DNA from: Allium sativum
Taxonomy: Eukaryota; Streptophyta; Magnoliopsida; Asparagales; Amaryllidaceae
Assembly: GCA_030737875.1 (NCBI GenBank)
Contig: CM060915.1
Coordinates: 632,588,786 to 632,652,785, forward strand
Length of the DNA stretch: 64,000 nucleotides
Direction: 5' to 3'
Part shown: positions 44,704 to 57,335 of the stretch, piece by piece
Numbering within the stretch: the first letter of the stretch is position 1
Layout: the number at the start of each line of letters is the position of its first letter
Made by a program: the position numbers and the translations under genes
Notes under the pieces: generated by a model
The model's input: the letters and a program-made list of their open reading frames with translations, nothing else
Database searches by the model: none
Told to the model about the DNA's origin: nothing

Positions 44704-45600
44704 ATGAGTACTGTTGCCGCTAGAGCCGCTAGAGCTAGAGCAAGGAGGCAAAATGTTGCTGAAACTGAGGAGCCAACAGTTCAACAGCCACCACCACCAC
44801 CATCGCAGCCCTTTGACTTGGTGAGGGTAGCGAAGGATTTTAAAATTTTGGATGGAGTTCCATTCACTAGTGCGGAGACTGTGACACAGGCTCAGGCATG
44901 GCTTAAGAATTGTTAAAAGATCTTTAGAGCTCTAGAACTAGAAGATCAAAGGAAGAGATTTACGGCTTCATGGATGCTCCAAGGCAAAGCACGGAATTGG
45001 AGGGAGGTATTCAATATAGGAGAAGATGAAGAAAATATGATTTGGACCAAATTTAAAGAGCTGTTTAATGAAAAGTATATTGCAAGGCAAGAGGTGGAAA
45101 GGCTTCATGATGATTTTGCCTGTCGCTATGAGGAGAACGACAAAAGAGTTTCACAGCAAGATAGAGAAAGGAGCTTGGCCAATATTAATAAAAGGAAGCA
45201 ACCCGAGAAGAAGACTGAAGGAAGTAGTTCTGGAGCTGCTAAGACTCATGATAAGACTAAGTTGCAATGCTACAATTGCCAGAAATTTGGACACTATAGC
45301 AAGGAGTGCAGGAATTCAAAGAAGGCCAGAAGAGAGGACACTAGAGAATGCTATAACTGCCATAAAAAGGGTCACGTCAAAGCAGATTGTTCACTATTGA
45401 GGAGTGCCCAAGTTGCCCATGTGTACGAGGGAGCAAGTGCACCACCTTTTGCTGCACCTACTTCTTCTGAAGGAGCAGGTAAGCCTGATGTTTTAGATGG
45501 TACCATTTCTGTTAAAAACATTCCTGTGACTGCCTTGTTTGACACGGACGCATCAAGGAGCTTTATTTCCAGCAACACGGTTAAGAAATTAAAATTTTAA
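44704..45600 (+). pseudogene. gag with protease stub of element C
   Basis: One frame from ATG at 44704 to a stop at 45598 is interrupted by a single in-frame TAA at 44914. The N-terminus is alanine/arginine-rich, then proline-rich (PPPPPSQPFD). The capsid-like region (LQGKARNW, FNEKYI) is much shortened. Two CX2CX4HX4C knuckles follow (CYNCQKFGHYSKEC and CYNCHKKGHVKADC). The protease start reads LFDTDASRSFIS: the catalytic aspartate is kept, but the DSGA motif reads DTDA, so it would be inactive. Coding stops 20 residues later, and a polypurine tract follows within 90 bases. RT, RNase H and integrase are absent altogether. Confidence 0.88.
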
Positions 45601-45674
45601 AATATTTTACATTCTCTGTGTTGGTTCCTACTCTTCTTTTTTTCCTTTTTCCTTTTCGAGGACGAAAAGTTCTT

Positions 45675-45687
45675 AAGTGGGGGAGAT
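45675..45687 (+). other. Polypurine tract of element C
   Basis: AAGTGGGGGAGAT directly precedes the 3' LTR and follows GAGGACGAAAAG, as in element A. Confidence 0.9.
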
Positions 45688-46349
45688 TGTAACAACCCGG
45701 AATTTGGGGCCAATTTAAAATTTTTATTTTAGAAATTTTAAGGGATTTTAAATATTTTAAATAAATTATTTTAAATAATAACGACTAGAAATTTATTTTA
45801 ATCGAAGTTAATACGAATATATTTAATTTAATTATAAAAGAAATTAGAAATAACACGGTTCAAATCTGAACTTTGACTGACTGTACAGGATGCAGAATAA
45901 ATCGGATTTTGGTGATACCAAAAATATTAGAATCTATTTAAAAATATCTTTCCAACAAATTCGAAAAATCGAAATTTCATAGTGGGAATTAAAAGTTATG
46001 GCCAGTTGAAATTTCTGAATAGTCGCTGTAGAATTTCTATATATATTTTAATATTAAAAATGGCCATTTTTCAAATGGTCTCGGAATTCGACGAAATTTG
46101 TTTTGTTGGGACCGTATCATCGAAACAAAGCCAGAAATAATTTTTCTGGATTTTTCTGAGTTCGTATGTGGCCCCGGTAAAATTAAAAATTACGTTCGAA
46201 TTTAATATGAAAGATTTATTTTAAAATAAAAGAAACATGTTGTAAACTTTAGAATTAGACTTCGGCACTAGCGCCATTGCGTTCAGAAGACGTCAAAACA
46301 TATTGTTCGACGGTCGTTGGGCTCCGTTTGGAGATCGGGCGGAAAAACC
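45688..46349 (+). repeat. 3' LTR of element C, left part
   Basis: It matches 39546-40214 with scattered substitutions and a small deletion. It ends at the AAACC target duplication of element D and continues at 57336. Confidence 0.92.
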
Positions 46350-48130
46350 TGTAGTGACCCGAAAATCCGGTCCAATTTGAGCTGACTAAATAACACAAGT
46401 CCAACCCCAAATTGCACTAAAAATTCAAGAAACTAATAGAAAGAAGATAGAGGGTGAGGATAGATAAGATAGAAACTTAGAATCGAAGAAGAAGAAGACA
46501 ACAACAACAACATCAGAGTAACACGAATCTCACAGCGGAACGAATAAAATATAACATAACTTTTGAAATACAAAGTTATAACTGTTTATACATACCATTT
46601 TCAGAGTACAACATATAACATCACAGCGGAATAAATAATAGCTATCGACTGCTGAAGCCTCCTGCTCCAAGCTCTCCAAGTGCATCTGTAAATCCCGACT
46701 ACTTGACTGCCCGTACAAATTTAGGCACCCAAGAGTTTAGGGAAGACAAAACAAATAAACTCCGGGTCAGTCATGTGACTGGTGTGAGTAAACTCAAATC
46801 ATTTAAACAGGTATATGATATCTCATAAGACCACGCCGTGAATACGGAACGGGTTTTTCCCTTATGAGAATCCAAACATCTTTGAAAAACAATATCATTC
46901 TGATATTATGATAATGTCTAAATACAAATAGATACCAGTCTAGTAGAAACGCTTGCATCTCACGTTCTACATATATAGTATACAATCAAAACCGCAGGTG
47001 CGTATTGGATGATTGGGTTTCCAACTATGACAAGGTATGGATCCACCTTCCGATCAGTGTACTCTAGGAACGATACACTGGAGTTCAACAAGAACATCTT
47101 GCAACTCAGCCACACATGACCGACCACTCATTTCGCTTGAGTGTATCGAATGTACATCACCAACGGTTGGGATCAGCAACCGTTCCCGTATATATATATG
47201 GGACAACATTGATAGATTTAAGAAGCAAATGAATATTCTCTAGATAGACGATTATACACCCTAATAGGTGCGACCTACATAGCCATGCTGCCTGCCCGAT
47301 TTCTGTCATTTACCGGATGTGAGGCTAGAAGCTATGCTTACTTTCCATTCATTTATAACACGATCACTTTGAATGCCACATTATCAGATCCGTAAATCAT
47401 TTAGTTGGATCTGCACAAATAGATTCTGGATATTATGCGAAGGGAATAAATCCGTTGGCCACCATATATATTTGTACAGTCCAACCCATTCGATCATTGG
47501 AAATACTCTGTCAGACATTCGTCCATATACGTTCGTTCTGGGACTGAACGAAACCGAAGGCACTATTCTGTAAACAGGACAGCCCTTGCACTTTACTCCG
47601 TCTTCCATTTTCTTTGGCATATTCGCAACGCTTATGCCAATACAGAGTGGTTCTTTGGATATTAATCCAACCAGTCTCTCCATATTAACAACGTAAAATG
47701 GTCAAAACTTCGATAGTCTGTGATTTAACTATCAAATGAAAATATGTCGGTGTACAAACAACGATCTTAATTCCAAATGGAATTATCGATCCAATCATCA
47801 ATCATATATATATATATATATTCATATTTCCTTATTTTCTAAAACTAGAAAATATACATTTTCAACATTGGAAAACATTTCCAATCCTCATTTATGCATC
47901 ACTATCATTCCACAACTATTAGTCCCTAACTGTAAACTAGTAAGAGAACAATTCTCTAAGTATAAACCCCGAAGGCCGAAACCAACATCAGATCAACACT
48001 CAGAAAACTATTCAACTTACTAATCTCTAGTCAGTTTCTAATTTTTGTTTAACTTCACTTCTTAATTTCTATATTCGATTAACCCCTTTTGATAAACTAC
48101 GTTTGATTAACTCCTTTTGATAAACTACGT

Positions 48131-48308
48131 TTTCCGTTACAACTATTTCCCTTTTTTAACGTTTACTTACCGTTACAAATATTCTCTATTTACAACTTCT
48201 ATTTACCGTTACAAATATTTCCTATTTACAACTTCTATTTACCGTTACAAATATTTCCTATTTACAACTTCTATTTACCGTTACAAATATTTTCTATTTA
48301 CAACGGTT
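48131..48308. repeat. 36-bp tandem repeat, four full units, left LTR of D
   Basis: Units of TTACCGTTACAAATATTTCC plus TATTTACAACTTCTAT start at 48167, 48203, 48239 and 48275, preceded by one degenerate unit at 48131. The right LTR has five units. Confidence 0.9.
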
Positions 48309-50211
48309 TATTTATCTTCTAAATAAATATTCCTTATTCCTATTTATTTTCTAAATAAATACCCCTTTTATAAAACTCTATTTGTTTTATAAATACTCCC
48401 TTTTATAAAACCGTGTTCGTTTTATAAATACTCTATTTTCAAATTGTTTCCTTTTATAAAATCGGTTGATTTTATAAAACTCCTTTATTTCGATATACAT
48501 TGAAATATTCCTTTTCACAACTCAGGGTTTCTTATGATATTTAAAATATCAAACAATGATGATCAATATCGTTCTAACATCCAAAATCAATAATAGATTA
48601 TAAAACACAACATATATCAGAATATATGAAAACAGTAAAATAATTGTTGAGGAACCCAGTCGGATTCCTCCAACCTGTCTCCCTGCATCCATAGATGTTA
48701 CACAGTATAATATACATCATATTTCATTTGAAATGAAATATCCTGTTGTACAGAACCATATTTGATTAACAGTACATAGACTACTATAACTATGTTTTCA
48801 ATCAAATCTATTTAACAGTCCAGTTTAACAATTAATCTACAGCAGTCAATAAATAAAGTACAATTTATATAAAAATACAAATTGAGGAGAGTTAGTGAGT
48901 TTTACTCACATTGGACGATCATCGTTAATAACGATAACCATCGTTTGATTCAGACGGACAATTTATTTTGCTATAAATTGTAACGAGCTCCGATGGACTT
49001 CTAGTCAGTCCCAGTGTGTAGCTCTCGTCCATACGGTCCTGTCGGATCCAGTTTCGCTGAAGACCGATATCATATGCTCAAGTTATAATGATTTCAAGTT
49101 CGGTATAAATAAATTTTCAATAAAATTTGAGTTTAAATACTTATCGGGTCTTACCTACCAACGTTGGCCCATTTCCACTATTACATACCCGACCCTCTTT
49201 TGGCCTTCTTCCCCAAACTAAATACCCGACCTCTTCCCAGTTCATATTCACAACGACAGTACTTCGAGCTCCATTCTTGATCATTCCTCTCCACTAAAAC
49301 CATGACTCATAACACCATCGTCCACCACTATTTAAATTAATAAAAACCTTGGATTTAACAAAAGTGGGCCTTAACCTTTTATCCAGCCCAATGCCACTTC
49401 AATACCAGACCCGTACCCATTTGTTCATCTCCCCCAAACCGATCCCGTAACCACTCCTCACCACGTACAGCCATTTCCGACCTTTCATCCCCTTCGAACC
49501 CCTCCATCACTCCATGGATCCGCAAACAAATGCCATCAACTTCTCCTTTCCCTACACTTCAATACCAACTCCGACGCTCCCTGTAATCGTACAAATCCCG
49601 CAACAGCTTAATGGCCGAACAAATTCAAGGTCTGCTCCCTCAACTCTCCACTTAAATTCAAAAATAAAATCATTAAAATTCCTACGTTTGCTTCCACGTC
49701 TGTCTTCCCCTATGTTTGTTTTCACGTTTTGATTGCTTCCGCATGTTCCTTTATCCCGTATCCGTTCCTTCCTGTGCTCGTTCCTCAATACCACTTCGTT
49801 ATTGAAGCTCCTTCATGTATAAATCTCGCTCCACTTCAACACCGGACTGCTGCGCCTCCCACCGATGATCGAAGGACAATCTGACACTGCCAGAAGAAGC
49901 GCCTCATCCACCTATGTCTTCGACCCAAATACCATGGTTCCTGGTAGCCTCGTTCGACTGCAGCAACCCACGGAAACCGGTAACTATCAGATCACTTTCC
50001 GGCCATTGTGATGAAGGGAACCTAATCGTGACCGATCATATTGAATATCTGGTTGAGACGAAGAGATTTGCAGTTGTGTATGTATGTTTTCGAGTATTCA
50101 ATTTGAAGAAAACTGGAGGATCAACTTGTGTATTATCAACCGTTAATATCATGGTGGCGGCTCGTATTTTATTGAGGATAGAAAAGTTAGGTTATAACGT
50201 TTTAGAAAGGG

Positions 50212-50219
50212 TATTTATA
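50212..50219 (-). promoter_or_regulatory. TATA box of LTR D (left copy)
   Basis: The reverse strand reads TATAAATA about 950 bp into the LTR. The counterpart is at 56376-56383. Confidence 0.5.
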
Positions 50220-51168
50220 AGGTAAAGGATTTGGGATATTTCTCTGCCTTTTTAAAACTGAGGATGTGGCTGTTACCATGGAAGCGTGGCCTTCCTTTTG
50301 ACCAAGCAGAAATGATTTTTAGGCTAAGGAAATAGGGGACTGAATTAAATATTGTTGCTACCGCTTAATAGCTAAGCGATAGAAAACGTACACTACAGTA
50401 TTAATATTTAATATATAGGCAAGTGGGTTGTTTGAACTTAGTTGCTAAGGCAACAAGAAGGGACATATGTATTATTCTAATATAGATGTTAATACAATAG
50501 GACATGATTTATATATATATAAATGTGTATGGTTATATGGACTTCATTCCACAAAAATTGAATATGTTATACGGTCTGCTATAAACAGAAGTAACCGTAC
50601 CGGTTTGACAAGCAATACCTCAGGGTCCCAAAAATATCATAATACCGGTAGATTAACTTATATTGTGAAACCCCAAAAATGTTGATTTCAGGGTGCGAAA
50701 TACTTCCAATAAAAAGTCGCTTATTAAATTAATTAAAAATTACCGTAAAATTCTAAAAATTATTTTATCACTATTTCCCAAAAGAACCTTGTTTAAATTC
50801 AAACCCTATCTCTAGTTATATCGAATAAACCGATACGGTCGATAAACGATTCTATAGCGACTGTTTTAGATTTTGATTTGGACATATCTCAAAATCTACA
50901 CGACGAAATCCTGATTTTTCTCTTCCACTAGAAAGATATACTCCACCAGCTCCGCACGTTTCTTGTTTCACAGAAATCCGATTTAAAACGGCTTCTGTAT
51001 ATTCAGTTGAAATTTGAATCGCCAAATAGCGAACTGCAGCGCCATTTCGAGCTCGATTTTAATTATAATATAATTATACGTTCTAACATTGTCGATTAAT
51101 TAATATATTCGTTATTTAAATAATTAAATAAGTTAATTATTACACCGTCAAATATCCGGGTCATTACA

Positions 51169-52465
51169 TTCTTCCCCACTTAATATAATTTCGTCCTCGA
51201 AATTGCTAAGGTAGAGGACGACCCTGTCTGTTGGGTAAATATTTATCGGTTTACCCCTTAACTTCAGTTTCAACTGAACCAATTAAATTTCGATTAAAAT
51301 ATTAATTTACTCCAACTTACTAAATTTTCAAAAATTTTGAAAATTTTCTAACACCCGGAATTTCTGGAAAATTTTGCCATAACCTCCTTTGTACAGCCCT
51401 ATCGGTAAAACTCCAACTCGCCTCTCTAGGCCTTCTCCAACCCAAAAGAAAATCAAACATCCAAGCGGCTTGCCAAATCGGCTCATAAATCACCAAACTC
51501 ATATGAAATATAAACTTGTACCTTTTTGTCGGGCATATCACTATATCCCTTCCATTTGTTACCAACTCTGCATATACCATGCCATACAAATCAACTCCAA
51601 ATAGTTCATATCCTCCAATCGCATCTCATTCTTAACTCGAGTTCCATTCTCGATTTTCAAAATTTTAACTCACCAATTCCAATACCTTTTTAGATTATTC
51701 ACTAATCAAATCCAATTTTTATTTAACTTAGTTCAAGTTAAATTTTAGTTTATTATTCACTTTTACCATCTCATTCTGGAATTTAAATCCCTGGGTTTAT
51801 TTCAAATCAATTTGAAATCATAATACCAATTCAAAACATTTGAATTCCAAAACAACTTGTTTTATCAAAACAATTCAAAACAAAAAATTTGGTAGTAATC
51901 TGTCACTTTGAAAATCGAAAATCACACTGGTGATGTGTACACCATCATCAGATTTATTTTCCAGCGATCGAAGTGAGTTCAATACTATATTTCTCTCTCA
52001 AATTTGAAAACAAATTTCAAACTCTCCCAGGAACTTAAAATTTCCTTATTAAAATTCCAAATCTGATTTAAATTCAGATTTAATTCATCTTATTTCATAT
52101 ACTTTACTTATATGAATTCTGATTAGTTATCTTTAACCATTTCGCCTTTTTATAATCTCATCTGATTATGATAACAACCAACACAACCAATTATATTATG
52201 TTAATGTCAAAACATATCATGTTGGTTCATCGTGTTCGAGTGTTTAGAAACCCCTATCGATATTGTGGTGCCCCACCATCGACCAGAATTTATAAGCCAC
52301 TCAACCAATAAAGCTCCACAATATAAAACAAATTTTTATATCAATTAACAAATACGTTCACTCGTATATATATATTCAAACTCAATCTAGGGTATTACTA
52401 ATCCCATCTCTACTGAGTTACGCCACAGAGCCAAGGTATTACTTAACTTAAGCTCTGATACCAAC
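51169..52465 (-). other. Interior of element D: PPT, 1.25 kb non-coding, PBS
   Basis: From the right: two spacer bases, the primer site (reverse complement of TGGTATCAGAGC, 52463-52452), a long AT-rich stretch, a GAGGACGAAAT phrase near 51200 and the polypurine tract AAGTGGGGAAGAA (51181-51169). No zinc knuckle, protease or RT sequence was found. The 89-codon frame at 51589-51320 on the - strand is of unknown meaning. Confidence 0.8.
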
Positions 52466-54258
52466 TGTAGTGACCCGAAAATCCGGTCCAATTTGAGCTG
52501 ACTAAATAACACAAGTCCAACCCCAAATTGCACTAAAAATTCAAGAAACTAATAGAAAGAAGATAGAGGGTGAGGATAGATAAGATAGAAACTTAGAATA
52601 GAAGAAGAAGAAGACAACAACAACAACATCAGAGTAACACGAATCTCACAGCGGAACGAATAAAATATAACATAACTTTTGAAATACAAAGTTATAACTG
52701 TTTATACATACCATTTTCAGAGTACAACATATAACATCACAGCGGAATAAATAATAGCTATCGACTGCTGAAGCCTCCTGCTCCAAGCTCTCCAAGTGCA
52801 TCTGTAAATCCCGACTACTTGACTGCCCGTACAAATTTAGGCACCCAAGAGTTTAGGGAAGACAAAACAAATAAACTCCGAGTCAGTCATGTGACTGGTG
52901 TGAGTAAACTCAAATCATTTAAACAGGTATATGATATCTCATAAGACCACGCCGTGAATACGGAACGGGTTTTTCCCTTATGAGAATCCAAACATCTTTG
53001 AAAAACAATATCATTCTGATATTATGATAATGTCTAAATACAAATAGATATCAGTCTAGTAGAAACGCTTGCATCTCACGTTCTACATATATAGTATACA
53101 ATCAAAACCGCAGGTGCGTATTGGATGATTGGGTTTCCAACTATGACAAGGTATGGATCCACCTTCCGATCAGTGTACTCTAGGAACGATACACTGGAGT
53201 TCAACAAGAACATCTTGCAACTCAGCCACACATGACCGACCACTCATTTCGCTTGAGTGTATCGAATGTACATCACCAACGGTTGGGATCAGCAACCGTT
53301 CCCGTATATATATATGGGAGAGCATTGATAGATTTAAGAAGCAAATGAATATTCTCTAGATAGGTGATTATACACCCTAATAGGTGCGACCTACATAGCC
53401 ATGCTGCCTGCCCGATTTCTGTCATTTACCGGATGTGAGGCTAGAAGCTATGCTTACTTTCCATTCATTTATAACACGATCACTTTGAATGCCACATTAT
53501 CAGATCCGTAAATCATTTAGTTGGATCTGCACAAATAGATTCTGGATATTATGCGAAGGGAATAAATCCGTTGGCCACCATATATATTTGTACAGTCCAA
53601 CCCATTCGATCATTGGAAATACTCTGTCAGACATTCGTCCATATACGTTCGTTCTGGGACTGAACGAAACCGAAGGCACTATTCTGTAAACAGGACAGCC
53701 CTTGCGCTTTACTCCGTCTTCCATTTTCTTTGGCATATTCGCAACGCTTATGCCAATACAGAGTGGTTCTTTGGATATTAATCCAACCGGTCTCTCCATA
53801 TTAACAACGTAAAATGGTCAAAACTTCGATAGTCTGTGATTTAACTATCAAATGAAAATATGTCGGTGTACAAACAACGATCTTAATTCCAAATGGAATT
53901 ATCGATCCAATCATCAATCATATATATATATATATATAGATATATATATTCATATTTCCTTATTTTCTAAAACTAGAAAATATACATTTTCAACATTGGA
54001 AAACATTTCCAATCCTCATTTATGCATCACTATCATTCCACAACTATTAGTCCCTAACTGTAAACTAGTAAGAGAACAATTCTCTAAGTATAAACCCCGA
54101 AGGCCGAAACCAACATCAGATCAACACTCAGAAAACTATTCAACTTACTAATCTCTAGTCAGTTTCTAATTTTTGTTTAACTTCACTTCTTAATTTCTAT
54201 ATTCGATTAACCCCTTTTGATAAACTACGTTTGATTAACTCCTTTTGATAAACTACGT

Positions 54259-54474
54259 TTTCCGTTACAACTATTTCCCTTTTTTAACGTTTACTTACCG
54301 TTACAAATATTCTCTATTTACAACTTCTATTTACCGTTACAAATATTTCCTATTTACAACTTCTATTTACCGTTACAAATATTTCCTATTTACAACTTCT
54401 ATTTACCGTTACAAATATTTCCTATTTACAACTTCTATTTACCGTTACAAATATTTTCTATTTACAACGGTTTA
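54259..54474. repeat. 36-bp tandem repeat, five full units, right LTR of D
   Basis: Full units start at 54295, 54331, 54367, 54403 and 54439, with one degenerate leading unit. The left LTR has four. Confidence 0.9.
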
Positions 54475-56375
54475 TTTATCTTCTAAATAAATATTCCTTA
54501 TTCCTATTTATTTTCTAAATAAATACCCCTTTTATAAAACTCTATTTGTTTTATAAATACTCCCTTTTATAAAACCGTGTTCGTTTTATAAATACTCTAT
54601 TTTCAAATTGTTTCCTTTTATAAAATCGGTTGATTTTATAAAACTCCTTTATTTCGATATACATTGAAATATTCCTTTTCACAACTCAGGGTTTCTTATG
54701 ATATTTAAAATATCAAACAACGATGATCAATATCGTTCTAACATCCAAAATCAATAATAGATTATAAAACACAACATATATCAGAATATATGAAAACAGT
54801 AAAATAATTATTGAGGAACCCAGTCGGATTCCTCCAACCTGTCTCCCTGCATCCATAGATGTTACACAGTATAATATACATCATATTTCATTTGAAATGA
54901 AATATCCTGTTGTACAAAACCATATTTGATTAACAGTACATAGACTACTATAACTATGTTTTCGATCAAATCTATTTAACAGTCCAGTTTAACAATCAAT
55001 CTACAGCAGTCAATAAATAAAGTACAATTTATATAAAAATACAAATTGAGGAGAGTTAGTGAGTTTTACTCACATTGGACGATCATCGTTAATAACGATA
55101 ACCATCGTTTGATTCAGACGGACAATTTATTTTGCTATAAATTGTAACGAGCTCCGATGGACTTCTAGTCAGTCCCAGTGTGTAGCTCTCGTCCATACGG
55201 TCCTGTCGGATCCAGTTTCGCTGAAGACCGATATCATATGCTCAAGTTATAATGATTTCAAGTTCGGTATAAATAAATTTTCAATAAAATTTGAGTTTAA
55301 ATACTTATCGGGTCTTACCTACCAACGTTGGCCCATTTCCACTATTACATACCCGACCCTCTTTTGGCCTTCTTCCCCAAACTAAATACCCGACCTCTTC
55401 CCAGTTCATATTCACAACGACAGTACTTCGAGCTCCATTCTTGATCATTCCTCTCCACTAAAACCATGACTCATAACACCATCGTCCACCACTATTTAAA
55501 TTAATAAAAACCTTGGATTTAACAAAAGTGGGCCTTAACCTTTTATCCAGCCCAATGCCACTTCAATACCAGACCCGTACCCATTTGTTCATCTCCCCCA
55601 AACCGATCCCGTAACCACTCCTCACCACGTACAGCCATTTCCGACCTTTCATCCCCTTCGAACCCCTCCATCACTCCATGGATCCGCAAACAAATGCCAT
55701 CAACTTCTCCTTTCCCAACACTTCAATACCAACTCCGACGCTCCCTGTAATCGTACAAATCCCGCAACAGCTTAATGGCCGAACAAATTCAAGGTCTGCT
55801 CCCTCAACTCTCCACTTAAATTCAAAAATAAAATCATTAAAATTCCTACGTTTGCTTCCACGTCTGTCTTCCCCTATGTTTGTTTTCACGTTTTGATTGC
55901 TTCCGCATGTTCCTTTATCCCGTATCTGTTCCTTCCTGTGCTCGTTCCTCAATACCACTTCGTTATTGAAGCTCCTTCGTGTATAAATCTCGCTCCACTT
56001 CAACACCGGACTACTGCGCCTCGCACCGATGATCGAAGGACAATCTGACACTGCCAGAAGAAGCGCCTCATCCACCTATGTCTTCGACCCAAATACCATG
56101 GTTCCTGGTAGCCTCGTTCGACTGCAGCAACCCACGGAAACCGGTAACTATCAGATCACTTTCCGGCCATTGTGATGAAGGGAACCTAATCGTGACCGAT
56201 CATATTGAATATCTGGTTGAGACGAAGAGATTTGCAGTTGTGTATGTATGTTTTCGAGTATTCAATTTGAAGAAAACTGGAGGATCAACTTGTGTATTAT
56301 CAACCGTTAATATCATGGTGGCGGCTCGTATTTTATTGAGGATAGAAAAGTTAGGTTATAACGTTTTAGAAAGGG

Positions 56376-56383
56376 TATTTATA
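56376..56383 (-). promoter_or_regulatory. TATA box of LTR D (right, 5' copy)
   Basis: TATAAATA on the - strand. This copy would drive transcription of D in element orientation. Confidence 0.5.
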
Positions 56384-57335
56384 AGGTAAAGGATTTGGGA
56401 TATTTCTCTGCCTTTTTAAAACTGAGGATGTGGCTGTTACCATGGAAGCGTGGCCTTCCTTTTGACCAAGAAGAAATGATTTTTAGGCTAAGGAAATAGG
56501 GGACTGAATTAAATATTGTTGCTACCGCTTAATAGCTAAGCGATAGAAAACGTACACTACAGTATTAATATTTAATATATAGGCAAGTGGGTTGTTTGAA
56601 CTTAGTTGCTAAGGCAACAAGAAGGGACATATGTATTATTCTAATATAGATGTTAATACAATAGGACATGATTTATATATATAAATGTGTATGGTTATAT
56701 GGACTTCATTCCACAAAAATTGAATATGTTATACGGTCTGCTATAAACAGAAGTAACCGTACCGGTTTGACAAGCAATACCTCAGGGTCCCAAAAATATC
56801 ATAATACCGGTAGATTAACTTATATTATGAAACCCCAAAAATGTTGATTTCAGGGTGCGAAATACTTCCAATAAAAAGTCGCTTATTAAATTAATTAAAA
56901 ATTACCGTAAAATTCTAAAAATTATTTTATCACTATTTCCCAAAAGAACCTTGTTTAAATTCAAACCCTATCTCTAGTTATATCGAATAAACCGATACGG
57001 TCGATAAACGATTCTATAGCGACTGTTTTAGATTTTGATTTGGACATATCTCAAAATCTACACGACGAAATCCTGATTTTTCTCTTCCACTAGAAAGATA
57101 TACTCCACCAGCTCCGCACGTTTCTTGTTTCACAGAAATCCGATTTAAAACGGCTTCTGTATATTCAGTTGAAGTTTGAATCGCCAAATAGCGAACTGCA
57201 GCGCCATTTCGAGCTCGATTTTAATTATAATATAATTATACGTTCTAACATTGTCGATTAATTAATATATTCGTTATTTAAATAATTAAATAAGTTAATT
57301 ATTACACCGTCAAATATCCGGGTCATTACAAAACC

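Larger units (their letters stand above)
46350..51168 (-). repeat. 3' LTR of element D (4,819 bp)
   Basis: In element orientation it starts TGTAATGACCCGG at 51168 and ends GGGTCACTACA at 46350. A TATA box (TATAAATA on the - strand) lies at 50219-50212. A 36-bp tandem array with four units is at 48167-48308. Open frames of 60-103 codons on either strand recur in the other LTR but match no family I know. Confidence 0.93.
46350..57330 (-). mobile_element. Giant-LTR element D without coding capacity, minus strand
   Basis: LTRs at 46350-51168 (4,819 bp) and 52466-57330 (4,865 bp) enclose 1,297 bp. The reverse-complement primer site (52452-52463) abuts the right LTR and a pyrimidine-strand polypurine tract (51169-51181) abuts the left one, so the element reads right to left. 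AAACC flanks both ends (46345-46349 and 57331-57335). The LTRs differ by few substitutions by eye plus two repeat-length changes, making this the youngest insertion in the nest. No gag or pol was recognised. Confidence 0.93.
52466..57330 (-). repeat. 5' LTR of element D (4,865 bp)
   Basis: It matches 46350-51168 along its whole length. The 46-bp length difference is largely one extra 36-bp repeat unit and a longer TA microsatellite near 53930. Confidence 0.93.

Noticed and set aside
48131..48308. CRISPR-like array of 36-bp repeats
   Set aside because: Units are directly adjacent without spacers and lie in a plant LTR.
51320..51589. 89-codon frame in the interior of D as a gag remnant
   Set aside because: No zinc knuckle or capsid-like sequence; it sits next to the polypurine tract where such elements are non-coding.
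48117..54490. Frames encoding a 12-residue periodic peptide (SIYRYKYFLFTT repeats)
   Set aside because: A by-product of the 36-bp tandem repeat in LTR D; the period is a multiple of three by chance and there is no conserved start context.
49914..56389. 103-codon frame found in both LTRs of D
   Set aside because: Identical because the LTRs are; it is antisense to the element and has no recognisable domain.
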